Positions 1 to 7,792 of a DNA stretch of 64,000 nt are shown here, in pieces. This DNA comes from an uncultured Lachnospiraceae bacterium (GTDB lineage: Bacteria; Bacillota; Clostridia; Lachnospirales; Lachnospiraceae), in the NCBI GenBank assembly GCA_910586585.1, contig CAJUKA010000001.1:124001-188000 (forward strand). The letters run 5' to 3'. Within the stretch, counting starts at the first letter, position 1; each line of letters starts with the position of its first letter. The notes below the pieces were generated by a model, which was not told the origin of the DNA, did no database searches, and worked only from the letters and a program-made list of their open reading frames with translations. Made by a program: the position numbers and the translations under genes.

Positions 1-31
1 GAAATAAATACAAAACGATTGGAGTAGGGCA

Positions 32-1504
32 ATGCTTTTTAACTCATACAGCTTTCTGGTATTTTTTCCTGTGGTGGTTTTGATTCATTTTTTGCTGCCA
101 AAGAAAGTTCAATATTTATGGCTGTTAGCCACCAGCTATTATTTTTATATGAATTGGGATGCAAGGTATGTGCTGCTATTGCTTTTTTCAACGGTTGTCA
201 CCTATGCAAGCGGTTTTATCATGGAGCAGGCGCAAACGGATAAAGGACGAAAAATGGCAGTTGCTATAAGTTTTGTGTTGAATATCGGCGTACTGTTTTT
301 CTTTAAGTATTTTAACTTTGCGATTGACTCTGTTAATCTGGTTCTTTCACAAATTCATTTGTCCGTGCCAAAGCCAGACTTTCAGCTGCTTTTGCCAGTC
401 GGTATTTCTTTTTATACCTTTCAGGCACTAAGCTATACCATGGATGTATATCGAAAAGAAATTACGGCCGAGAGAAACTTTTTTAAATATGCATTGTTTG
501 TTTCCTTTTTTCCGCAGCTTGTGGCAGGACCGATTGAACGGTCAAAAAATTTATTAAAACAGGTGAATAAAACATACCGGTTCGACTATGACAAGATGCG
601 GGAAGGTCTGCTGATTATGCTGTGGGGGTATTTTTTAAAGCTTGTTGTGGCAGATCGCGTAGCGATTGTTGTGGATACCGTTTATGGTGATTACGCGCAA
701 TATGGCGGCGTTTATATTATAGTGGCATCGGTTTTGTTTGCGTTTCAGATATATTGCGATTTTGCAGGATATTCAACAATTGCGATTGGTGCAGCCGAAA
801 TATTAGGATTTTCACTTATGGAAAATTTTAACTGCCCATACTTTTCGCTGAGCATTGGAGAATTTTGGCGCAGGTGGCATATTTCTCTCTCAAGCTGGTT
901 TCGGGATTATCTCTATATACCACTTGGAGGCAACCGGAAAGGCACAACCAGAAAATATGTCAATTTGATGATTGTATTTCTGGTTAGCGGGTTATGGCAT
1001 GGAGCGGCAGGAACGTATGTGGTGTGGGGATTTATCCATGGAGTATATCAGGTTATAGGCGGACTTACCAGACCAATGCGCAATCAATGCAATCAAATAT
1101 TTGCGCTGAAGCCTGACAGTATCGGACACAAGGCGCTCAGTGCACTTATCACATTTATTCTGGTTGATTTTGCCTGGATTTTTTTCCGCGCAGAAAGTCT
1201 ATCGGCTGCGATAGAAATGATAAAAAGCATGGTACATCTGGGAAATATCAGTATTTTGTGGAATGGTGCGCTGTATGATCTTGGCATTGGTTTCAAAAGT
1301 TTTTTGGTGTTGATGTTTGGGATTGCAGTATTGCTTTTTGCTGATTTTATGAAATATAAAGGAATACAGATTCGAAAAGTGATTTTGGAACAGGAACTTT
1401 GGTGCAGATGGATCTGCTATTTGTCTATGGCATTATTTATCCTGGTGTTTGGTATCTGGGGCGGCAGTTATGATGCTGCAAGTTTTATATATTTCCAATT
1501 TTAG
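32..1504 (+). CDS. MBOAT-family O-acyltransferase (AlgI/DltB-like), copy 1
   Basis: Polytopic membrane protein of 490 aa, the usual length for bacterial MBOAT proteins of the AlgI/DltB/PatA group, which move an acyl group (usually acetyl) across the membrane for O-acylation of an exported polymer. The family signature WHGA with its active-site His lies at residue 323, followed by WGFIHG with a second conserved His at 336. A GPIER motif near residue 165 and an FWRRWHISLS motif near 280 are also typical. The start is supported by a GGAG-rich site about 10 bases upstream. An SGNH protein follows after 11 bases, the standard pairing for transfer of the acyl group to the glycan outside the cell. 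Family is certain; the acyl donor and the acceptor sugar are unknown. Only 31 bases precede it in the window, so its promoter lies outside or upstream genes belong to the same operon. Confidence 0.92.
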   Translation: MLFNSYSFLVFFPVVVLIHFLLPKKVQYLWLLATSYYFYMNWDARYVLLLLFSTVVTYASGFIMEQAQTDKGRKMAVAISFVLNIGVLFFFKYFNFAIDSVNLVLSQIHLSVPKPDFQLLLPVGISFYTFQALSYTMDVYRKEITAERNFFKYALFVSFFPQLVAGPIERSKNLLKQVNKTYRFDYDKMREGLLIMLWGYFLKLVVADRVAIVVDTVYGDYAQYGGVYIIVASVLFAFQIYCDFAGYSTIAIGAAEILGFSLMENFNCPYFSLSIGEFWRRWHISLSSWFRDYLYIPLGGNRKGTTRKYVNLMIVFLVSGLWHGAAGTYVVWGFIHGVYQVIGGLTRPMRNQCNQIFALKPDSIGHKALSALITFILVDFAWIFFRAESLSAAIEMIKSMVHLGNISILWNGALYDLGIGFKSFLVLMFGIAVLLFADFMKYKGIQIRKVILEQELWCRWICYLSMALFILVFGIWGGSYDAASFIYFQF

Positions 1505-1515
1505 GAGACAGATAA

Positions 1516-2814
1516 ATGGTAAAAAAAGTACCTTTACAAATAAGAAGAATATCTGCTACAGTATGCTTTGCAGTACTCTTTATAATCATCGTTTCAAAAA
1601 TATCAGATATTTTTGAAAGGAAATACAGTTATTCAAAGTATTATGATTTTTATCAGCAAAAACAGGATTTTGATGTTTTATTTTTGGGGACAAGTCATGT
1701 GCTGAATGCAGTTTATCCGATGGAACTGTGGCGGGATCATGGAATTATTTCCTATAATTTGGCAAATCATTCTGAAAACATATGTACGAATTATTGGCAG
1801 CTTCGAAATGCTTTGGACCATACAAAACCCAAGGCAGTAGTGATTGATTTGTATGCAGTGGATGGTGATGATAAAGTAAATGATCGCTACCTCCATAATT
1901 TTACAGATGAAGTGCCATTTTCATTAACCAAAATGAAAATGGTTCAGGATCTGTTGGAACCTGAAAAGCGTCCGGAGTACTTGTTTAATTTTTCCTTGTA
2001 TCACAGCAGATGGGAAGAGCTTGGTTTGGAGGACTTAAAACCTTCTACAGGGTTGGAAAAAGGTGCGGAGCTTCGGGATGACATTGCAGTGAATGAACCG
2101 CCAACACTGATACCCAAGGAGGAATATGATCCAACAGACAGGCTAAACAAACAATATCTTCAGAAAATCATAGATTTGTGCAAAGAGCAAAATATTGCGA
2201 TTGTTTTGATGTATCTGCCATATACGATGCCGGAGGGCGATCAGCTTGTGGCAAACTGGGGCTATGCGATCGCTGAGAAAAACGAAATTCCATATCTGAA
2301 CTTTGTTTATGAGGATTTGGCCTTGAATTATGCGACAGATTGTGCGGATATTGCGCATCATCTGAATGCTTCTGGTGCAAGAAAAGTGACAGATTATTTG
2401 GGAACATTTCTGACGCAGAATTATGATATTCCAGATAGACGACAAGACCCAGCATACACATTCTGGCAGCAGGATTACAGAGAGTACAGGGAAATGATCA
2501 ACGAATGGATGAATACCATCAGTAATTTGTATTCCTATCTGGTGATGCTCAACGACAGGGATTTGAGTGTCAGAATTTATCTTGCAGAGGATTCCTTTAT
2601 CTATGAAAATTCTGAGATTATGGAGCTTATAGAAAACATTCAGGTATTTGGCAGCGTTGAATTTATCAAAGCAAGCAATGAGGAGATAACCAGTGAGGTT
2701 ATCAAAATTGAAGTGTCAGAAGTGGAAACTGGGAATATTGTAGGCACGCGCTTGTTTACCAGTGAGGAAGTAGATCAGATTCAGATAAGCAGCTACAAAG
2801 ACGAAAATACGTAA
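1516..2814 (+). CDS. DltD/AlgJ-like SGNH membrane-anchored acyl-transfer partner
   Basis: Protein of 432 aa with one N-terminal hydrophobic segment (about residues 10-28) and an extracytoplasmic SGNH-type domain. The nucleophile motif GTSH places the candidate Ser at residue 60; the block V motif DIAHHLN places the Asp/His pair at 278 and 281. This is the architecture of DltD, AlgJ and AlgX-type proteins that finish acyl transfer with an MBOAT protein. The C-terminal part (about 320-432) lies outside the SGNH core and I do not recognise it. It sits 11 bases after the MBOAT gene and is surely co-transcribed. Catalytic residues are seen; the acceptor is inferred to be the polysaccharide made by this locus. 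It is not DltD proper, since no dltA or dltC neighbours are visible. Confidence 0.82.
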   Translation: MVKKVPLQIRRISATVCFAVLFIIIVSKISDIFERKYSYSKYYDFYQQKQDFDVLFLGTSHVLNAVYPMELWRDHGIISYNLANHSENICTNYWQLRNALDHTKPKAVVIDLYAVDGDDKVNDRYLHNFTDEVPFSLTKMKMVQDLLEPEKRPEYLFNFSLYHSRWEELGLEDLKPSTGLEKGAELRDDIAVNEPPTLIPKEEYDPTDRLNKQYLQKIIDLCKEQNIAIVLMYLPYTMPEGDQLVANWGYAIAEKNEIPYLNFVYEDLALNYATDCADIAHHLNASGARKVTDYLGTFLTQNYDIPDRRQDPAYTFWQQDYREYREMINEWMNTISNLYSYLVMLNDRDLSVRIYLAEDSFIYENSEIMELIENIQVFGSVEFIKASNEEITSEVIKIEVSEVETGNIVGTRLFTSEEVDQIQISSYKDENT

Positions 2815-2851
2815 TAACGATTTTCATAGTTAGAAAAGCGTATTAGTGTAT

Positions 2852-2880
2852 TTGGAAAATGATAGAAAGCAGTATACTAT
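2852..2880 (+). promoter_or_regulatory. Candidate sigma-A promoter upstream of the asparagine-synthase-like gene
   Basis: TTGGAA at 2852-2857 and TATACT at 2873-2878 are separated by 15 bases; reading the -10 as TACTAT at 2875-2880 gives a 17-base spacer. Transcription would start near 2886, leaving a leader of about 30 bases that begins inside a short inverted repeat (GCCCA at 2881-2885 with TGGGC at 2896-2900). The preceding gene ends at 2814, so this may be an internal promoter. Confidence 0.45.
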
Positions 2881-2916
2881 GCCCATGCTTTGAATTGGGC
2901 GGGAGTGGAGGATGCA

Positions 2917-4806
2917 ATGTGCGGAATAGCAGGTTTTTGCGGGAATCCTGCAAATTGGAAAGAAAACATAGAAAGAATGAACAAGAGAATGTATCACAGA
3001 GGACCAGATTCTGGAGGGATTTGGGCAAATGAGGATGCAAGTGTAGTGTTGGGGCATCGCAGACTCTCCATAGTGGACTTGTCGGAAAATGGCGTACAGC
3101 CTATGCAGTCTGCGTCTGGCAGATACATGTGTGTTTTTAATGGGGAAATTTATAATTACAGGAAACTTCGGGACAGACTGCTGGCAGAAAAAAAGGTTAC
3201 GGCATTTCGCAGTACTTCGGACACAGAGGTGCTGCTGGAAGCATTTGAAGCCTATGGGGTAAAGGAAACCATCAAACAATGCAAGGGAATGTTTGCGATA
3301 GCGCTTTTTGACAAAAAAACAGGCAAGCTGACGCTGATACGGGACAGAATCGGCGAAAAACCTTTGTATTATGGATTTGTAAATGGACACTTTGTATTTG
3401 CTTCGGATATTGGCTGCTTTCGTGTACTTGACGATTTTCACAATGATGTTGATACAAAAGTCTTGCAGCTCTATTTTATACATGGATATATTCCGGCTCC
3501 GTACTCGATTTATCAAAATATATACAAGCTGGATGCAGGCTGTATGCTGGAACTTGATGCGCCCTATAAAGAGCCCAAAGTCAGTACTTATTGGTCCGTC
3601 AGAAAAGCTGCGAAATATGGGCAGGCGCATCTTTTTGCAGGCAGCAGGCAGGAGGCGGCAGAGGAGCTTGAGCGGCTTCTGAAAGCTTCTATCAGCGAGC
3701 AGATGATAGCAGATGTTCCAGTGGGTGCCTTTCTTTCTGCGGGGATTGACAGCAGTACGGTTGTGGCGCTGATGCAGGCGCAGTCAAAGCGCAAGGTCAG
3801 AAGCTTCACCATTGGAATGGACAATCCGGAATACAATGAAGCAGCTTATGCCAAGGAAATTGCAAAGCATTTGGGAACCGATCATATAGAGCTTTATATT
3901 ACTGCACAGGATGCAAAGGATGTGATTCCAAAGCTTTCTTGGATATTTGGAGAACCTTTTGCAGATTCCTCACAGATTCCGACCTATCTTGTGAGTCAGA
4001 TGACAAGGGAGCATGTGACAGTGTCTTTGAGCGGCGACGGAGGAGATGAGCTGTTTTGCGGGTACACGTCCTATTCATCGATTAACCGCATATGGGGAAA
4101 GATGAGGAGGTATCCCTATGGGATACGAAAGCTTGTCAGTCAGCTTTTGATAGGAAATCCGCTGATAAAAAACAATCAGGTGCTTCAGACAAAGGCGTAT
4201 CTTTTGGGAGCCAAAAGCCCAGAGAATTTGTATGAGCTGTCCAATGCACAGGAAGCTTCCAATTTGCACATTGCCCTGGAAAAAGAAACGTACCCATATA
4301 AACATAACAGTGCTCCATATGGGGATATAAAAGATGTTCAAAACAGTATTATGCTGATGGATATGGAAGTGTATCATCCAGATGATATTCTGGTGAAAGT
4401 GGATCGCGCAGCGATGGCGGTATCACTCGAAACGCGTGTTCCGATGCTTGACAAAGATGTTGTTGAATTTGCCTGGACAATTCCAATGGCATACAAAAAG
4501 CAGGGGGATAAAGGAAAACTAATCTTGAGAGATATTTTATACAAATATGTGCCGCAGAACATGATGGAACGGCCAAAGAAAGGGTTTTCGATACCTATTA
4601 CGCAGTGGCTTTTAACGCCCGCGTTGAGAGAGTGGGCAGAAGCGCTTTTAGACCCGCAGCTTATCCGTCAGCAGGGAATTTTAAATGCAGATGAGGTACA
4701 AAGAATATGGCGTGATTTTGTGGAAAATAAAAACTGGCGCATTCAAATATGGTATCTGCTAATGTTTCAAAGCTGGCAGTGTACGCAAAATCATTTACTA
4801 GCATAA
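2917..4806 (+). CDS. asnB: Asparagine synthase-like glutamine amidotransferase
   Basis: Two-domain glutamine-dependent enzyme of 629 aa. The start is set at 2917 because class II amidotransferases need Cys2 exposed after Met removal (MCGIAG) and a GGAGTGGAGG ribosome site sits just upstream; an in-frame TTG at 2890 would bury it. The N-terminal glutaminase carries YHRGPDSGG and FNGEIYNY. The synthetase domain carries an ATP-pyrophosphatase loop reading SAGIDSS (274-280) in place of the common SGGxDSS, then SGDGGDELFCGY and the C-terminal RVPMLD and KKGFSIP motifs. AsnB paralogues occur often in capsule and O-antigen loci, where they are thought to amidate sugar carboxylates such as uronic acids rather than aspartate; that is the likely role here, but housekeeping asparagine synthesis cannot be excluded. 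Confidence 0.88.
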   Translation: MCGIAGFCGNPANWKENIERMNKRMYHRGPDSGGIWANEDASVVLGHRRLSIVDLSENGVQPMQSASGRYMCVFNGEIYNYRKLRDRLLAEKKVTAFRSTSDTEVLLEAFEAYGVKETIKQCKGMFAIALFDKKTGKLTLIRDRIGEKPLYYGFVNGHFVFASDIGCFRVLDDFHNDVDTKVLQLYFIHGYIPAPYSIYQNIYKLDAGCMLELDAPYKEPKVSTYWSVRKAAKYGQAHLFAGSRQEAAEELERLLKASISEQMIADVPVGAFLSAGIDSSTVVALMQAQSKRKVRSFTIGMDNPEYNEAAYAKEIAKHLGTDHIELYITAQDAKDVIPKLSWIFGEPFADSSQIPTYLVSQMTREHVTVSLSGDGGDELFCGYTSYSSINRIWGKMRRYPYGIRKLVSQLLIGNPLIKNNQVLQTKAYLLGAKSPENLYELSNAQEASNLHIALEKETYPYKHNSAPYGDIKDVQNSIMLMDMEVYHPDDILVKVDRAAMAVSLETRVPMLDKDVVEFAWTIPMAYKKQGDKGKLILRDILYKYVPQNMMERPKKGFSIPITQWLLTPALREWAEALLDPQLIRQQGILNADEVQRIWRDFVENKNWRIQIWYLLMFQSWQCTQNHLLA

Positions 4807-4884
4807 TAAAATAATGTATGAAAGACTTTCTGCACAGATACAGAGAGGCTCCAGAAATACAGAATAAAAGATAGGAGAAATATA

Positions 4885-5859
4885 ATGAGTAAACAAGAGA
4901 CGAACAACCAAAATGCAGCATCTATTGGTGCATATGTCAAAATAGCAAGACCAGATCACTGGGTTAAAAATGCTTTTATTTTACCCGGACTTGTACTGGC
5001 GCTGATTTTGATTCAAATGCCGGATAGTTGGGGACTCTTTGCATTAAAGCTTGTGGCGGGATTCTTTGCAACCTGTTTTATCGCTTCGGCCAATTATGTG
5101 ATTAATGAATGGCTGGATGCAGAGTTTGATAAGTATCATCCAACAAAGAAGAACAGACCTGTCGTGAGTCAGAATATGAAGTTTTCTTTGGTTATGGCGG
5201 AATATGCGATTTGCATTGTTGTAGGCGTTGGTCTTTCGCTGGTGGTAAATATACCATTTCTTTTAACAGAATTGTGGCTGTTGGTAATGGGCGTCTTGTA
5301 TAATGTCAAACCTATTCGAACCAAAGATATTGTATATCTTGATGTGCTGTCGGAATCGATCAATAACATGATTCGTCTGCTGCTTGGATGGTTCATCGTG
5401 TGTGATGACTTGTATCCGCCTTCAAGTATTTTGTTAGGGTACTGGCTGGGCGGCGCATTCCTGATGGCAGTGAAACGCTATGCAGAGTACAGAATGATTG
5501 GAGATCCCAAGCTTGCAGGTTCTTATCGAAAATCCTTTGCCAAATATACAGAGGAAACTCTTTTATGTTCTTCCTTTTTCTATGCGCTCTGTGCAACATT
5601 TTTGATAGGAATTTTCCTGCTCAAATACAGAATTGAGTATATTGTGGCAATACCAGTGCTGTTTTTCTTGTTTTGCTATTATCTCTACATAGCGCATAAG
5701 CCTGACTCGGCTGCACAAAAACCAGAGAAATTATTCCGCGAGAAAAAATTAATGATTTTGGTTGGAATTTTGGTAGTGCTTTTTGCAATACTTACAGTAG
5801 TGGATATTCCTGTGATGGAAATGTGGGAGACAGCATTCTTCATTCCGACTGGCAGGTGA
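4885..5859 (+). CDS. UbiA-family prenyltransferase, decaprenyl-phosphate phosphoribosyltransferase-like
   Basis: Polytopic membrane protein of 324 aa. The N-terminal RPDHWVKN and the Asp-rich motif NEWLDAEFDKYHPTKKNRP (N74, D78, D82) closely follow the mycobacterial DPPR synthase pattern (RPRQWVKN and N-x-x-x-D-x-E-x-D-x-x-H-P-x-K). That enzyme transfers 5-phosphoribose from PRPP to a polyprenyl phosphate on the inner membrane face. The second region (YLDVLSESINNMIR, about 151-164) occupies the second Asp motif position. A ribosome site (ATAGGAGA) lies about six bases before the ATG. The next gene is a HAD phosphatase five bases downstream, matching the next step of that pathway. UbiA family is certain; the phosphoribosyl activity is inferred from motif pattern and neighbour. 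Confidence 0.82.
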   Translation: MSKQETNNQNAASIGAYVKIARPDHWVKNAFILPGLVLALILIQMPDSWGLFALKLVAGFFATCFIASANYVINEWLDAEFDKYHPTKKNRPVVSQNMKFSLVMAEYAICIVVGVGLSLVVNIPFLLTELWLLVMGVLYNVKPIRTKDIVYLDVLSESINNMIRLLLGWFIVCDDLYPPSSILLGYWLGGAFLMAVKRYAEYRMIGDPKLAGSYRKSFAKYTEETLLCSSFFYALCATFLIGIFLLKYRIEYIVAIPVLFFLFCYYLYIAHKPDSAAQKPEKLFREKKLMILVGILVVLFAILTVVDIPVMEMWETAFFIPTGR

Positions 5860-5864
5860 GCGTC

Positions 5865-6563
5865 ATGAATCAGATAAGTATGAGAAAAAAAAGTCCCTTT
5901 GACTACAAGGCGGTAATTTTTGACCTGGATGGAACCTTGTATTACCAGAAACCATTTCGACTATGTATGATCAGATTCCTAGTAGGGCATGCATTGACAC
6001 ATCCACTGGCAATCAAAGATTTCTTGATTATCAAAAAGTACAGAACGGTGCGGGAACAGTGGGAACGCTACGAAAAGGAATGTGGAAGTCAAAGATCATA
6101 TCAGAAGCTTGGACTAGAAGATAAACAGTATCAGTATGTAGCCGATCGAATGAAAGTGAAACGGGAAGACGTCAAAAAGGTGATTCACTTTTATATGCAG
6201 GAGGCGCCGCTGCGCTTTCTTCCAGCATACAAAGATGGTTTTCTTTCTGATTTGATAACAACATTGCACAAAAAAAAGATCACAGTCGCAGTTTACTCGG
6301 ACTATCCGGTAGAGGATAAATTAAAGGCGCTTGGAATCAAAGCGGACGTCTGCTATACGTCCGCCGATGCGTCGATCAATTGTATGAAACCAGATCCGAA
6401 GGGAATTGCAGTGATATTAGAGGATATCGGCTGCTCTGCAAAGGATGTTCTGATGATTGGCGACAGGTATGAAAAAGATGGTCTTGCTGCACAGGGAAAT
6501 GATGTGGATTTTGTGATTGTAAGCAAAAAGGAAAAAGAACGCAGACAGTTAAGTTGGTCTTAG
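5865..6563 (+). CDS. HAD-superfamily hydrolase (probable phosphatase partner of the UbiA enzyme)
   Basis: Soluble HAD protein of about 232 aa. Motif I FDLDGTL gives nucleophile D20 and acid/base D22; a later VAVYSDYP and the metal motif GDRYEKDG complete the set, with KPDP before it. The helical insert between motif I and II suggests a C1-type cap. Start chosen at 5865, five bases after the UbiA stop, with an AGGTGAG site upstream; a GTG at 5823 would overlap UbiA by 37 bases. The tight link to a DPPR-synthase-like gene suggests it dephosphorylates a polyprenyl-phosphoryl-5-phosphoribose to give a polyprenyl-phosphoribose sugar donor. In mycobacteria a PAP2-type protein is proposed for that step, so this is an inference from context. 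The 3' end overlaps the convergent next gene by 15 bases. Confidence 0.78.
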   Translation: MNQISMRKKSPFDYKAVIFDLDGTLYYQKPFRLCMIRFLVGHALTHPLAIKDFLIIKKYRTVREQWERYEKECGSQRSYQKLGLEDKQYQYVADRMKVKREDVKKVIHFYMQEAPLRFLPAYKDGFLSDLITTLHKKKITVAVYSDYPVEDKLKALGIKADVCYTSADASINCMKPDPKGIAVILEDIGCSAKDVLMIGDRYEKDGLAAQGNDVDFVIVSKKEKERRQLSWS

Positions 6564-7691
6564 TTTTTTGTCAATCCAAAAAAGCAGCTTTTCCATATAC
6601 AATCCCAATACAAAGACAACAAATACAGAGGGGACAAGCAGCAGCATATAAACAAGGATATCATTGTAGGCACCGTCGTTAATCGTCAAAAAGTAGTTTA
6701 GTGCTTTCATTCCATACCAGCAGACAAATGTATGAACCAAATACATTCCATAGGAACTTTGGCCGCATTCTGCGAGAAAACGGGCAAAAAAGGATGAAAA
6801 GTGCTTGCCAGGCTTCTTTTCAAAATGGATAAGCGCCACACCCAGCCAGTATACCGACATACCTGCAACAGATGGAATGATGGTGAAAAGATAGTGTGTA
6901 TCAGGCATCAAAAACATGCCAATACAAAGAAACCCTGATACAAGAAAGAGCGGCACAGAGATAAGGATTGGACATTTTGCTGAGAAATTCTTTTTCTCCT
7001 GAAAGTAGAGCAAAATTCCCAAACTAAAACAAGGCAGATGGTTTGTAAAGAAAAAGTACAAAAAGGAATTATTGGAGGGATAAAGTGCATTTTTTGTCAT
7101 GACAGTAATCCAGCGCAGCAAACAATGATTGAAAAGAAGCAGCACAATTGGAACTGCATTCATAAAAATGGGCAGACGGTAAAACAGCTTTTTCATGATA
7201 CCATATAACAGTGGAAAAGCAGCATAGAGCAAAAAAGCGGTTCCAAGATACCAGCCGCCTGGAAATACATTGTTGATATAATCAGGAAAGAGCCCATGTA
7301 TAAACAGAATATTGGTAAGAATCGCAAAGGGTTCTTTGTTCATGATAAATCCAGGAGGAAAATTCAGAATGTCCATAAGCAGTATATTTAGTACAAGATT
7401 GCTTATCATAATAATCAAAAAGCCGGGAGCAAGCCGTAGGTAGCGGCGCAGAAGAAATTGAAAATAGGTAGAAACGACTGGTTTGGAAGAGGTGGAACAG
7501 GTCATATGTTCCCATGAGAAGCACAGCGAAAAACCAGATACGAAAAAGAAGAGCTGACACCCCATTTGTCCGAAGTTGATAAGCGGCCGAAGGCCGGACA
7601 TATCCTGCATCAGAAAGTGGCGGTTGTGTACCATGATAATCATGATAATGCCAATACCTTTTATCAAATTCAATGTGTTTAATTTTTTCAA
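6549..7691 (-). CDS. Acyltransferase-3 family membrane protein (OafA/NodX type)
   Basis: Polytopic protein of 380 aa and the only gene on the minus strand. It opens with LNLIKGIGIIMIIMVHNRH, the family's first helix with the conserved motif His, and keeps FFFVSGF and a late YGMYLVHTFV helix. Such proteins move acetyl groups from cytoplasmic acetyl-CoA to sugars of surface glycans. The start codon is TTG at 7689-7691 on the complement, supported by a perfect AGGAGGG site (complement of 7700-7706) eight bases upstream. It has its own promoter (see 7726-7734). Its 3' end overlaps the HAD gene tail-to-tail, so read-through from either side would produce antisense RNA. No SGNH domain is fused to it. 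Confidence 0.85.
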   Translation of the reverse strand: MKKLNTLNLIKGIGIIMIIMVHNRHFLMQDMSGLRPLINFGQMGCQLFFFVSGFSLCFSWEHMTCSTSSKPVVSTYFQFLLRRYLRLAPGFLIIMISNLVLNILLMDILNFPPGFIMNKEPFAILTNILFIHGLFPDYINNVFPGGWYLGTAFLLYAAFPLLYGIMKKLFYRLPIFMNAVPIVLLLFNHCLLRWITVMTKNALYPSNNSFLYFFFTNHLPCFSLGILLYFQEKKNFSAKCPILISVPLFLVSGFLCIGMFLMPDTHYLFTIIPSVAGMSVYWLGVALIHFEKKPGKHFSSFFARFLAECGQSSYGMYLVHTFVCWYGMKALNYFLTINDGAYNDILVYMLLLVPSVFVVFVLGLYMEKLLFWIDKKLRPT

Positions 7692-7725
7692 ATTTCTATC
7701 CCTCCTGCGTGCGTCTGCTCTGCTT

Positions 7726-7734
7726 AGTATAACA
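7726..7734 (-). promoter_or_regulatory. Extended -10 promoter element for the minus-strand acyltransferase
   Basis: The complement of 7734-7726 reads TGTTATACT, a TGn extended -10 with a near-consensus TATACT hexamer. No good -35 is seen 17 bases upstream, where a T-rich tract lies, as expected for an extended -10 type. Transcription would start near 7719, giving a leader of about 28 bases that contains the AGGAGGG ribosome site. Confidence 0.45.
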
Positions 7735-7792
7735 CGTTTTTGGAAAAAAAGAATTTTTTTAGAGTAATTTTATTATAAGACAGGAGAATCTT

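Noticed and set aside
2830..3630. Long reverse-strand open frame (266 codons)
   Set aside because: It lies antisense to the asparagine-synthase-like gene, has no ribosome site or recognisable motif, and is explained by the codon bias of the real gene.
7744..7760. A7-GAA-T7 palindrome as a terminator
   Set aside because: The stem has no GC pairs and would be unstable; it lies between divergent start sites where a terminator is not expected.
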